Part shown: positions 46,341-58,537 of the stretch, piece by piece | How positions within the stretch are numbered: position 1 is the stretch's first letter | How the letters are laid out: every line of letters begins with the position of its first letter | Source of the DNA: Rhododendron vialii | Taxonomy: Eukaryota; Streptophyta; Magnoliopsida; Ericales; Ericaceae | Assembly (NCBI RefSeq): GCF_030253575.1 | Contig: NC_080568.1 | Span: 32,205,001 to 32,269,000, forward strand | Reading direction: 5' to 3' | Length of the DNA: 64,000 nt | The notes under the pieces: model-generated | The model's input: only the letters and a program-made list of their open reading frames with translations | Databases searched by the model: none | What the model was told of the DNA's origin: nothing | Program-made: the position numbers and the translations under genes

Positions 46341-46596
46341 TTTGAACTGTTCATTTTGTAGGATCCGTAAAATAATATATTTACACAAAAAATCAGCTTA
46401 ATCAGACATCAATGACTATATCAAAATTAAATTTTGATTTATAAAATAGATGGTTTAAATTAAAAAAACTAATGACAGAATCAGACTGTCCATTTTATAA
46501 AACATTCAATTTTTGATATAACTATTGATGTTCGATCAAATTGATTTTTGACGTGAATATATTAATTTTTAAGCGCTACAAAATTAATGGTTCAAA
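46341..46596. mobile_element. 256-bp foldback MITE
   Basis: The arms of about 115 bp pair: left TTTGAACTGTTCATTTTGTA, right complement TTTGAACCATTAATTTTGTA, continuing through AATATATTTACAC and ACATCAATGACTATATCAAA. No clean TSD was identified. Confidence 0.65.
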
Positions 46597-47913
46597 TTAC
46601 TACATTGAATATTCGGCAAGGCCCGCAATGGACGGTAGCGAAAATCCCATCATCCGGATATATACTCTTTGAGTTATACTGTAGTAGATTAGATTCGACG
46701 TACCATGATCAGGGCCGATCAGAACTTTAAATCGTTGGATGCGGACCCTTTATCATACATCATGATCCACAAATGGGGCCTGCAGTGCACAAGTACACAG
46801 CATGCGTGTTGAGCACCATCTTGGCTAGCTGTTTGGCCTTTCGACAATCCAGATTTCATCTCAATAATGAACGATTGAGAATTGATCATTGCCGAAATGA
46901 GATCTGAACCGTCGGATGACTGAATTGACGACCTAGATTGTGCACAATACGCATCATTAAATCTGACGCCAGTAAATAAACTGATCATGGTGCCTCTTTG
47001 CATCAGGGTCCGATCTCCTTTGTCCTGAAAACCTCCACACCTCTGTACCGAGAGATTTTTCGCCCGTTGAGTTGTGTGATTTTAAAAGCCGAAAAACACC
47101 TCGGCACACGGGTTTTCAGTACGGAGAATCCTACCTCCTCTGCATCATGTGTGCTTCAAACCACACCTGATAAGACCTCTCTGCATCTCACGTGCGACTC
47201 TGCTTATAGTGACTGTTCAAACAACAGATGTTGACGTCGTTTTCTATTTCTTTGGGGGCCGCTCTCTATCTTATCTACGTAATCCTTTAAAATTTCTCAA
47301 CTAATTACCAGATGACCTCTCATGCAAAAATGATTTATTTGCCCTTATACATGAAATGACCTACATACCCTTATGAAATTCCTCTTCTTCCCCCTCAAAT
47401 TCATCAAAAACACAACAATAACCCCAACATCATCTTTCTCCCCTTCCCCCTCAAATTAACCAGCCACGGTTTTAAAAAAAAAAAATCGACTGAGGAACTA
47501 GTCGAGTGGTTCCTCCACACAACCAAAACCCATCTCTCTCTTTTTTCAATCTGCATCTTCTCTCTTTTTCTCTCTCTCAAGCTTGTTTATCATTTCAATC
47601 TCAATGAAGGAGCAAGAGCCAAATATTATATCAATGGAAGGTTCCACTCCTTCCATTGAAAAAAAAGTTGACCCACTTTCTAGGTTTTGATTTTGATATT
47701 GAAATAGAATCAAATTCTATCGGCAACGGTATGATGGGTGAGGAGAACAAAGATGCTACGGAAAAAAAAGCCAACTTCGCCCAGAATTTACAAAAAATTT
47801 TACTAATTTTTTGGTGCTTCAGGTCCGAAAAAGTTGTGTAATTTCGATAATTAACTACTGTAAAACATTACCATCCTCGATAGTTAGTTACCGTAATATA
47901 TATATATATATAT

Positions 47914-48290
47914 GAGTAAGCTTCTAATGCGGACCTCCGCATCCAAGCAAAGTGCGGACCTCCCCTTTCCCGATCGAATTTCAATGATCCGAGCCGCTCA
48001 ATGTGTTCAGAACGTGATTTTAAAGGTACCCCGAGAGAAATCAGCCAAAAAAAAAAACCGGAAAAGGCTTCATCCGAGCAATTTTTGTTTATTTTTTATT
48101 GAACGGTTCAAATAAAAACTGCTCAAATCAAGCCCTTCCCGGTCATTTTTTTTGCCAATTTCTCGCAACTACCCTTAAAATCACGTTCTGAACATATTGA
48201 ACAGCTCGGATCATCAAAATTCAATTGAAAAAAGGGAGAAATAGGGTGGTCCGCACTTTGCTTGGATGCGAAAGTCCGCATTAAAAGCTT
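47914..48290. mobile_element. 377-bp palindromic element in an (AT)n tract
   Basis: AAGCTTCTAATGCGGACCTC on the left pairs with the right complement AAGCTTTTAATGCGGACTTT. Pairing continues through CGCATCCAAGCAAAGTGCGGACC and GATCCGAGC(C/T)G. (AT)n abuts both sides (47897-47913 and 48291-48308), as expected if it inserted into a TA microsatellite and duplicated part of it. Confidence 0.7.
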
Positions 48291-49249
48291 ATATATATAT
48301 ATATATAATTTTAGCAGTCAATTACCGAAAATATGTATATTAGTTTTGTAATACTCTAGTTTAACAGTTAATTACCGAAATATGTATATTAGTTTTGTTT
48401 TGGAAACAACCATCGTAGGAGCATTCGGCCAGCGAAAGGAAAGGAAGAAAGGAAACAAGGTTTTGGGCCCACTATCTTAATTTGGACGAAGGTGATGATG
48501 CATGGGTGCCCACGATAGTGCACGGGTTCTGCCTGGGGTTTTGCACAAGAGTCACGGATTCGGGTTTGTTCGTTTTGATTTCCCAGGCCAGAACCATCCC
48601 CTCTTTTATTGCGTTTAAGCTTGACTTATTTATCACGTGGATCAATCTCAAAGGAGCTTTAATCCAGTCAATCGAGAGCTGGTCTCGAGTAATTTAAGGG
48701 GGCGTTTTCACTGAAATTTTTAGACTACAAGTTAATACTAGTACATTTTATCATCATGTTCACAATAACCCACGATTTCTTCCTCTTCATTTTTCCTTCT
48801 ATTATTCTCCTCTAATTTTCCCTTTAACCCCCTCATATACAATCTAAAAATTATGGGTTAATGAAAACAACTTAACATTTTTGAACAACAAGAAATTATC
48901 CGTAACTTATTGGTTGGTGGAAACGCCCCCTAAATATTAAAATTTTCATAAGCTAAGCGAACAAAATATACTAGTAGCTTCTTCAAACTTGGTTTCAAAG
49001 TTTATTGAGTTAGCTAGTTTCAAGTTGGATTTATCCATGAACATTCCGATCCTGAAAAAGCTTTGTGATTGAACACACGAACTCAAAACTTATTTAGCTT
49101 GGCTTATTCATATGTTCTAAGTAATTTTGAGTTTAGATAAAAGCTAAATATACTGACTTTCGCCGAAAAAAAAACAGAGTGTAAAGGCTCTAAGCCATCA
49201 CCCACAAAGAAAACACCAGAAGTCACAAAGCTTCACAAAACCACCAAAG

Positions 49250-50445
49250 CTAGTGATCAGTTTGGACCTCCTTAACATCCCCAAGCTTGGGTCCTCCACC
49301 ACTCCTAGGTATAGTAATAACCAGCACCCCATTTTCCATTTGTGCCTTAATTTCGTCAACTTGTGCATCTTCAGGCAGCACTAGTCTAACACTGCAACAC
49401 CCTTGTTCTTCTTCTTCCCCCTTTTTGTGCTCTGCTTTTAATGTCAAAATACAATCATAATCGATCTCGATCTTCATATCGTCTTGGAACATCCTCGGGG
49501 GAACTTCGTACCGGAGCTCGTAGCGATCGTCCTGTTCGTTAACTCGGCCTATTAATTCGGAAGGTGGCAATTTCTCCAGCAGCTTGTTGACGTTCTTGCT
49601 TGCTTGCATTAGCGCATCCCCTAGCCCTGAGGGAAATAATACTGGAGAAACAAAGAGGAAAATGATATTTGTCACCGAACCCGAAACCAAATAACTTCAT
49701 CAAAAGACTGACTGTTACGACAGAAAACGATATTGAGTAATTGTACGGGTTCCGATGGGGCGGGTACAGAAAATGTACCAACTTCATGGAGCTCCCATCG
49801 GGTCCCACACATGATCGAAGACGTTCATTTTGTAGAGAATGGATTTCTAATTGTTGTACAAAAAACAACTCAATCAGATAACGATAGAATGTTTAATCAA
49901 TTCGTCCAATTTTTTTGTTCATAGTTCTCTCCGAAAATTGGACGAATTGAAAAAGCACGTACCGATTGAGATATCCGATTGAGTAGTAGAGGTACCTTTA
50001 AAACACAACTCTTGACAAAATTGTGTCCAAAGCCGTCGGATGTACATGACCCACGTACATCTAACGAATTGTGTAAGGAGTTGTGTTGCAGACTTTTTCA
50101 TTTCAAAATAGGCACGGCGTAGAGAGAGAGAGAGAGAGTACAATAGAGGTCAGCAGGAACAGAGTCTTCGTCGTCACGGTGGAGGTGGTGGCTCGTCCAG
50201 AAACCACTAGGACGCCGCCTTTTGGGGAACAACCCAAGTTTCTTTTCACCATTACATACAACCACCTCTCCTCCACCCTCTGATTTTTCACCAACAGCAG
50301 CTGGTACTACTGTAGACAGCCTCCTCAGACTCAGAGTAGTACTACTAATTCTCTCACCTAAACTTTTACACACAAACGAAGGAGAAGAAACTACCATCCA
50401 CCACTTGCCCATAATATACTTCAAACCCAAACGCCCCAAAGCCAT
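49250..50445 (-). CDS. Organellar small heat-shock protein, HSP26.5-like
   Basis: Two exons, 50142-50445 and 49250-49626, joined GT-AG in phase 1, give 226 aa. The first ~60 residues (MALGRLGLKYIMGKWW, then SLRRLSTVV) are basic, Ser/Arg rich and lack acidic residues, like a mitochondrial presequence. The alpha-crystallin domain covers about residues 127-209, with GRVNEQDDRYELRYEVPP, then LPEDAQVDEIKAQMENGVL and the family motif NGVLVITIPR (200-209). Length and order match Arabidopsis HSP26.5 (232 aa), a mitochondrial-class sHSP that prevents aggregation of unfolding proteins. The loop between beta strands is Glu-rich and shorter than in that relative. The intron begins GTA(CT)n. Heat-shock elements were not located with confidence. 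Confidence 0.88.
50118..50138. repeat. (GA)n tract at the sHSP intron donor
   Basis: On the gene strand the intron starts GTA followed by about nine CT units. Confidence 0.9.
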
Positions 50446-50499
50446 ACGACTCTTGTTAATTTTTTCCCCCCTCACTTCCTATCAATTATAGTCGCTGTG

Positions 50500-50503
50500 T
50501 TTC

Positions 50504-50537
<34 letters not shown>

Positions 50538-50551
50538 AAGAGAGAGAGAGA
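50500..50551. repeat. Compound (GT)n-(GA)n microsatellite upstream of the sHSP gene
   Basis: About nine GT units run into interrupted GA, 55-105 bp before the start codon on the minus strand. Confidence 0.9.
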
Positions 50552-50559
50552 CGGTGGAA

Positions 50560-51278
50560 GAGAGGAGTTCAAATTACACGTCACCACCCACATGAGCTGC
50601 TGCTTCTCAAACATGCTAGTGAATTACTACAAGAGTATTCCACAGGGGAATGTATGACGCAATAAAAGGTTTCATATTTACAAGGATGGGTATTAGTTTT
50701 TTTTTTTTTTACATAGAATAATAAATGAACAATAGACATCCTTACATTATATTTTAGAACAAAATTTTTTTTGTTACTTTCAAACCTCAAGTGCGGTGGT
50801 CACACCTTAACGCCTCTTTTTAATCACATTTTATTTCCGATAGACTTTATGATAGACTCCACACAACACAGACCTGTGGTTACAAGTAGTGGTAGGGCAA
50901 TGCCCCGGAGAACACTGAATAGTTTTCGCGTTTGAATCCGCCTAAAATTGAAGCCTGGTTGAAGGGGGGGAAAACACATAACACCAAGTTCACCAACCAA
51001 ACTGAGTAATTCCAGAAATTTAAAGTAAACTCTGCTGCCAAGAATAGCTGACGCAGCCGCTTTTAATTATGCTATATTAGTACACTTACTATAAATGTAA
51101 TTCTACATACCAAAATCATGCGAGGGAAATATTCGTCCGGGCATGCTATGATAATGCTACAGTTAATATACATGCTTTTGTGGGGTTTCCGTAACTTTTG
51201 GTTTGCATTACAATTTAAATTCGTCAACAGCGTTTGTAGGTCAAGTATCTTACGAAACATTGTCCTGCTTGTGCTTTT
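50560..51278. other. Spacer between the sHSP and DUF4050 genes
   Basis: A+T-rich and probably partly the DUF4050 3' UTR. A tRNA-like GGTAGGGCAATGCCCCGG..CGTTTGAATCC phrase at about 50890-50945 may be a SINE scrap. Nothing else is seen. Confidence 0.3.
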
Positions 51279-54200
51279 TCAATCATACAACCCTTCCTGC
51301 TCCCAGATGTCGGTAAGAAAATCTATCATTTCCTGTTCATTACAGCCAAAAATGCAGAGCTCGTTACCAAGCAATGTTATCAGACCAGATTGAAAGAATT
51401 CTTCCCCAAAAAGGAAGAAACTTACAGAAAGAGGTATCGGCTGGGAGAAGGGCTTGTTGCTTCCGAGCAAGCTTTCGTAGGTTGCATTCCAACTGCAAAA
51501 GCCAGAATTTTTTTTTTATCAGGGATAGGCAGAACGTGCAGATAAAATGTTCATGAATTACCATGCTTACTTCATCAGAGAGCATAAAACATATTTCTGA
51601 ATATAAACACCTCAAAATGTAAGTGTTCTAGCATACCAATGATAGAATATCCCCAACATCAGAAAGGAAAAACTTTGAACCAATCCAATATATTAATGCA
51701 TCAACCCTGCATTCTTTGTGCAATGATAGGCAACTGTGTAAACAAAAACTGCAAGCAACTAAACTGTAACATACTTGGCTTTTGTGTTACTTCCAAGGGA
51801 AAGGGTTCCCTAATACTCCAAGGGGACTTGCTCTATAGCTGCTGCGGTTTATTTCCTTGGGCAATTACAACAGAATTTTCAGAGGCATTCAAAGGCCACC
51901 TTCCTCTGTCGTCAGCTGTCAGGTTAAGTTTGAAGTGAGGATTAAGGCTAACCAAAGTAGGAATGCCAAATCTACAGCTCTATCCTCTTTACTCTGTAAT
52001 ACCTGGGAGATTTCACACTCTACTTTCTCTACTTAGGCTGATTCTTTACTGTATAGATCTCTTTTCCCTTGTTTAGGCTCTTTGTCTTGGTATATGTAGT
52101 ATTCTAAGGTTCCCTCCTCTTGTTAGTTGCTTTTTAAAAAAACTTCTTCAGTTACCATTTTTTTTTTTATGTACAACACATATTTGGCCATCACAATTAT
52201 GAAACACTTTTGGAAGATAATACAAAAGAACAGAAAAGGAGTACCCTTCACCACAAATTGGAAAGAATAAACAAACAGTAATCATTCGAGGGAATCAATT
52301 TTTCTGTCTCAGCCACACAGTTTCAGAGAGAACCTGCACAAGTGATCCTAGAGACATGAAATTATCTCATTGTACCTTGGTCCACAAGACAGGTCAACTA
52401 CGCCCATTAATAGATCATCCCTCCATCAATGTGGAGAGACCACCAGGGCACCACCACTCAGTAGGGCTTTGAGAGGGCAAGATTCTGCCAAGTACCTACC
52501 AATAACTGCCAATTTTCCTCTCATTCTCTTTCTTGCCTTACTCTTCACCTGGTGGCCATACTCGCAACTACTTGGTGGATATTTTCACTTTTCACCGAAC
52601 CAGCACACATTCCACCCGCACTATCCATTTAAAGCAACAATAACCAACCCCGGAAAATTCAAAAAGAAGAGTGGCTAAAACATTTAGAGCAACTCACGTA
52701 TGATGGGGATATCCTACAATACTGGGAATATTAGTTGAGTGCAAATAAAAATATTGAAGGGAATATCACTTAGAACTTCAGAAGACCAAAGAGAATTGTT
52801 AACACGTTTCCAAACCAGCTCTCAAAACAGAACCTACAAGGTGCCTCACATACGGTAAAATAAACTAATGGAAAAGGACTTGGTTTTCCCCCCAAAAAGG
52901 GCATGTAGATGGATATAGATTACCTCCTATCCTGAAGAATGAATGAAATAACAAATTCAAACCCTTAAAAGAAACAAACCTTATTTTCGGTTCACGAAGC
53001 TGTTGCGTATGAATATTAGGCTTTTTAGTTCCAATCCACTGTTGCCTAGTCTGGTTCCAAAGAAGAAGGCCTACACCCACCATATTCAGCATCAAATTGG
53101 AGACATGCTGAAGCAGAAGAACTTTAGAGTAATCCAGAGAATACATACGAGGACAAGGCGGCAGATTCAAATTATGAATTTAGTTGTAAGCAAGGGACAC
53201 CTATGGAAAACATTGGGATACGTGTGTCTCACCTGAGACATGTATGGGCCACACCAAGGGCCAGATAATGATGTTTGACAAAATTGTCACTTCTGCCTTG
53301 TGATTTGTCTTTCTCATGAATTATGTACCAAAAATGTAGTAATACAATTAGCTTTCATTTTTTTTCTGCTATATTAGAGTTAGTTTTAGTTAGTCTGGCT
53401 GTTTGTGTGTAGTGTGTACAGCATTCATATTAATAACAAGTACCATATAATTAAACACAGCATTCATATGTATCATTGTATATATTTTCGATTTTTTGCT
53501 GTCTCCCGTCTTGTCTTTGTCCCGTGTCGTCCATGCTTCTTAGCATGTAAGGAGATATTGTGAAGATTAGTGCATGCGCCACCTAAACCAAATAAGGTCG
53601 GTAACATGAAAGACAACAAGAACTTGCCATGATTTACAAATTCAGAAGGGGTGTTTCCACTGCTAGTTCCATGGGGATCAATCGGCAGGGTTGATGTGCT
53701 TATTGAGGAGATGCTTCCTCGTGACAGCACTGCACTGTTGTCCATATCACATGCGCTGGTAGTCCAGAAATCCTCTGATATGCTCGGTTTTGATACTCTT
53801 CGACCTTGAAGCTTTGGTCCTTTTGGTGGCTCGTTTGAGTTAATCAGTTCCGGTTTACAAAGGCTTCCCAGACAACCACTGCTCTGTTACAAAAACCTGG
53901 TTCTGTAAGGAATCAAATTTAAACAATTGATGCAGCAAAAGTATTCATATTCCTGTTATACATCTGATCCTTTCAATAGCTGATTTTTCGACATGTTTCC
54001 TTATTTACTTTACTTTCTTTTTCCTTTACAAATTGAAGTTCAAACCATAGCCCAACGGTGGAACTACCAAGGGACGATTGGGGGCCATCTTCCCCACTGA
54101 CATCCTGACATTTGTGCTTGTACCTAAGACTTATAAGATTTTTCGCCTTCTAACTGCAATAAAATTTCCAAAAAAACAAAATGCTAATCTTACCTACGAG

Positions 54201-55208
54201 TTTATATGTTTGTTCTTTTGCGATTTACCCCTCATCCTTTTACTTGTTTACTGTAAAACCTTAGCATACATTTGCCCATATTTTCGATCTCTCACTTCCT
54301 CTCGGTTTCCATATCTCCCTCCATCCTCTCATTTTTATTCAGCTCCTCTCTCCCCCTCTATTCCCTTCAAATTTCTTCTCACCCTTCTCTTTCTAACACT
54401 CTCTTGTGACCCCATCATTGCCTCTTTCCTGAGCTGCTGTCGACCCCACATCTCACAACCTCACAACTTGTATCATTCCAGATAAGATTTCCCCCACCCC
54501 CACCTCCGGATAAAAATCTCATCTTTATAGATCCGACTGTGCCTCAATTCCTTATATTCAGATTATGACCTTCCACCGAAGAAAACAAAAGATTTTTGAT
54601 AACTCAGGTCTCCGGGCCAACTTACGTGCACCTTGAATAAGACTAATCCCACCGTCCACTGCTGATCAAAAAAAAAAAAAAATTCCCCCATCCACTAGCT
54701 GGGGGCCCAATTAATCCTGTGTGACTAATCCCGCAGTCTACTGCCGATCAAAAAAAAAAAAATTAATCCGTCGACCACTAGTTTGGGGGCCCAATTAAAG
54801 CCCCGACAGAGCCCAATTATAGCCTGGTACTAAAGAGGGTTGAATCAAATCAACCAATCCATTTTCCAATTCAATTGAAACAAAAAAGCTCAATTAAACA
54901 CAATATCCAAATCTTCCGCAAACAATCATGCCAAATTGAATATTTTTTAAATGCTGAGTAAACCCACAACAGGAATCAAAACACTTACCCCATGCATGCG
55001 ACTAAATGAGCAATCCAAACAATTATAGATCCCAAACGTAGCAGCGATCCCACCTTAAACATGGGCGTCCGGGAAGGAAAGATCACAGATCTCTGTTATC
55101 CAACAATCAAATTGAAAAAATAAAAATAAATCCCACCTCAAAAAATTATACAAATATATACACGTATTTATGTTTAGAGAGAGAGAGAGACCTGAGAGAC
55201 GCAGCCAT
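51279..55208 (-). CDS. DUF4050 / Gag1-like clamp domain protein
   Basis: Coding exons: 55192-55208 (tentative), 53628-53881, 52980-53070, 51426-51492 and 51279-51332, giving 483 nt or 160 aa. The joined product includes SGCLGSLCKPELIN, KPSISEDFWTTSACDMDNS, NTPSEFVNHG, LLLWNQTRQQWIG, REPKISWNATYESLLG and FLTDIWEQEGLYD. This matches in order the plant family with the Gag1-like clamp (DUF4050) domain, which has no settled function. Phases agree at every join. Intron 2 uses a GC donor (CATG|GCAAGT) with a normal AG acceptor at 53071-53072. The first coding exon has only 17 nt (MAASL plus two bases). It is chosen because its donor phase fits, but a different start is possible. Exon 1's intron begins GT(CT)n. 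Confidence 0.85.
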
Positions 55209-56686
55209 TGCTGAATCTCTCCTTCCCGAAACCGATGATCGCCTTCTGAATCCGATTGGGCTTCTTTCGTTTCTTCTTCTTCTTCTCTGGAAAATACTGT
55301 ACTTGTTATGGGGGCAATGAAAAGAGGAACGGACGGTAGATTGGAAAGAGTATATATAGAGACAGAGAAAGAAATGATAATAAATGGAAAAGTGTGGGAG
55401 GTACATGTGGCCTGAGCAAGCAAGGTATATTTTAATACCATGTCAGCATTTTGGGAAGAATGTTTTTTTTTTTCCTTCATTAGAATCAAATGTCCGGCCA
55501 ACTTGTCCGCACCTCGATTAATTTTCGGCGTTCTAAAGCTAATACTCGGGCATACCTCTAAGGGCCCAAATGTTTGGAATGTTTGTTCTTCGCGGATTTC
55601 GAACTTACAATCTTTTGAAAAGCAAACCATTTAATTACTTTCTCTTGTGTCGATCTGATTGGTTTTTTTAGACAATATACAAAGTGTGATGGAGATATTG
55701 TAATAATTTTCACGATAAGAAATATGGAAAAAAAATTAGTACTACTATCAGTTTATTATTTTTCTCATTTTGGTTTTTTTTTTATTTCATATTCTGAAGA
55801 AAAATATTGCGGAAATACTGTTTATTTTTAGTTGGGCAAATACAGTTTGAGAGTTTTAACTTATTCTATATATAGGGTAGTTGGATATCAAATATTGAAC
55901 TTTTTTCAATAGAAAATACAAGAAATTTGTACCATTTTATGTTAGAAAGTTAGAGAGATCGATTAGGGATGATCTAAGAGTTAAATTTTTTGAGAAATAT
56001 CCAATAAAAAGTCTAAAATTATTTTCAAAATATTTGTATAAAAGTCATAATTTTTTATTTTTTCAATTTAAATCGTCGAGACGAACTAGTATTATATAAA
56101 AATTTAATGCAAAACTAACAATCGCAAAAATAAAATCTAAATAAGGATAAAAAATTAAAAAAAATTTAGTCCACAACTCTTAGATCGGTTAAAATATCCC
56201 TTTAAGTCAAGCACTTGACAAAATGATCAGTCAACTTGCAAGGTCTTATCACAAATAACTTTCACAAAACATGTCTCAATCTTTTTTGAAATATATAATA
56301 ATTCGCCGAACAAACGTTAAAAAAAAAAAAAAGAAAGCAAGAAAGACCAAGTCAAATAATTACTCCAGTACAGTGACGTTGGAGGACATATAAGACATGT
56401 TGTCGGAAGGTTATTTCTATTATGAGTACAACTAACACAACGGTTATGTGTCTAATTCTAACCGTTCAGATTTTAAAAAAACTTTTACAGGGAAAATTTT
56501 GACTTTTCCGGCGAAGAGTTTGAGCGAATTCTAACCATTTATTACAGCAATGGACGGCTAGAAATTGATTGTATAATAGTGTTTTACGCTACAGTGGTTC
56601 AGTGCTAACCAGCACAGGTATGTTTGACTGTGATGTGATGTTCTAACTCGGTGCTAATCTCACAAGACCAAAGTAGTACAAGAAAA
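55209..56686. other. DUF4050 gene upstream region and A+T-rich spacer
   Basis: 55209-55420 is the probable leader and promoter, with TTCTTCTTCTTC runs. Beyond it is A+T-rich spacer. The 56455-56560 stretch resembles 15555-15650 (both have AAAAAAACTTT.C.GGGAAAA...GACTTTTC), hinting at another dispersed repeat. Confidence 0.35.
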
Positions 56687-58537
56687 GGGAAAATTTCACT
56701 GACCTCCCTTGAGGTTTCGGACACAATCAGAAACCTTGTCTGAGATTTTTGAAATATCACTGCCCTAGTGCCCTCTCCTATTTTTTATAACATTACCAAG
56801 ACTCCCCCTTCTGTTAACTTGTTCACAAACGGTGTTAGCTTTTGTGGAAAAATGACAAAGATATCCTTGCTATTCCATCTCTCTATCGCGTAAACCCAGC
56901 AAGAATCCTAATACCATTATACCAAATTACCAATGTGCATCACAGTTCCAACTTGGACATGGCTTGGCTTGTGCCCTTTTTTTTTTTTTTTTTTTTCCCT
57001 TCGTGGGTCTGTTCTTCTAAAGATAAGAACAATAGAAAAATTTTGCTCAAACACATCAAATTCTTATGTTGTAATCGGTAATTTAAAGTCACTAATAACT
57101 AGCTAGTGGAAAAAATTCCAACTGCTAATGTTTGATTAACTTAGGCCTACTTTTCCCAAAAAAAAAGCCTGGTTTTTTTTTTATCGCATTTTTTAGTTTT
57201 TCATCAATATATTTTATTTCTTTTTAGATTATTAGTTCATCTTGACGAAAGCAATCTAAAAACTAAAAATTATGACTTTTACCCAATTTATTTAGAAATA
57301 TCTAAGATTTACACTTTTAGAGCTAAAAGTAAGTGCTAAAATGTGTTAAAGTCAAAAATTTTTGCTTTTTTGATTCCTCTTGTGGAGACAAACTAATATT
57401 TCACAAAAGTTTGACACAAAACTAACAAATGTGAAAAAAAATTTGAATAAAGGGTCAAATAATCAAACGTTGGCAAAACGATTAAAGCTTGTAACTCAGT
57501 TGGCATCTCCCGATTCCCTTGGGAGACCAAGGTTCAAGTCCCATCGTAGGAGTTTGGAGGTTTAGGGTTATGGACAACATCTGAACTCCTTGTGGATTAA
57601 CTTATTAACCCCCCCGACGTAAACAAAAAAAGGGTCAAATAATCAAACGTTGGACGGGCCTGAGTGCACAACACATGTTGTGTATTGCAGACATAAGAGA
57701 CATTATTCTTGTGTATTAACGTTGTTGTAAGGAATAGTTTCCCAAAAAAAAGAGCATGTTTTATTTTGTCTTTATTCAAATTTTTTCACATTTGTTAGTT
57801 TTGTGTCAAACTTTTGTGGAATATTAGTTTGTCTCGACTAGAGGAATCAAAAAAGCGAAAAATTATGACTTGTACAAATTTTAGCACTTACTTTTAGCTC
57901 TAAAAGTGTAAATCTTGGATATTTTTAAAGTAAATTGGGTAAAAGTCATAATTTTTAGTTTTTGGATTGCTTTCGTCAAGATGAACCAATAATCTACACA
58001 CACACACAAAAAAAATGATACAAAACTGAAAAATGAGATAAAAATTTGAAAAAGGCCAAAAAAAAAAAAAAGCCCAAGCTTTTTTTGGGAAAGTAAGCCT
58101 AAGTTAATCAAACATTAGCAGTTGGAATTTTTTTCGCTAGTTATTAGTGACTTTAAATTACCGATTACAGCATAAGAATTTGATGTGCTTGAGCAAAAAT
58201 TTTCTATTGTTCTTATCTTTAGAAGAACAGACCCATGAAGGGGGGGAAAAAAAAGAAGGCACGAGCCAAGCCATGTCCAAGTTGGAACTGTGATGCTCAT
58301 TGGTAATTTGGTATAATGGTATTAGGATTCTTGCTGGGTTTACATGACAGAGAGATGGAATTGCAAGGTTTTTTTGTCATTTTTCCACAAAAGCTAACAC
58401 CGTTTGTGAACAAGTTAACAGAAGGGGGAGTCTTGGTAATGTCAGAAAAAGTAGGGGAGGGCAGTGATATTTCAGAAATCTCAGGGGAGGTTTCTGATTG
58501 TGTCAGAAAACTCAAGGGAGGTCAGTGAAATTTGCCC
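56687..58537. mobile_element. 1.85-kb foldback (Mutator-like) element with ~767-bp arms
   Basis: The left arm 56687-57452 and right arm 57770-58537 are complementary throughout. The termini are GGGAAAATTTCACTGACCTC and, complemented, GGGCAAATTTCACTGACCTC. Inner landmarks include CTGTTAACTTGTTCACAAAC and CCAACTTGGACATGGCTTGG. The flanks CAAGAAAAG and AAAGAAAAG give an imperfect 9-bp TSD. No transposase is encoded. The spacer 57453-57769 contains a SINE insertion. Confidence 0.82.
57474..57628 (+). mobile_element. tRNA-derived SINE at the foldback apex
   Basis: GCTTGTAACTCAGTTGGCAT is an A-box region and GGTTCAAGTCCC a B box 30-odd bp further on. The element ends in an A-rich tail (GTAAACAAAAAAA). 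It is flanked by about 25 bp of exact direct repeat (AGGGTCAAATAATCAAACGT followed by TGG) at 57449-57473 and 57629-57653. Confidence 0.88.

Larger units (their letters stand above)
42688..49249. other. 6.5-kb spacer with MITEs, no gene recognised
   Basis: Holds the EPFL promoter side, a 9-bp-TSD MITE (43524-43754), short GAGTGATTTT-type inverted repeats near 44010-44110, a decayed GAGCTC-type hAT relic near 45841-46090, a foldback MITE (46341-46596) and a palindromic element in an AT microsatellite (47914-48290). Open frames are short and lack family motifs. Confidence 0.45.
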
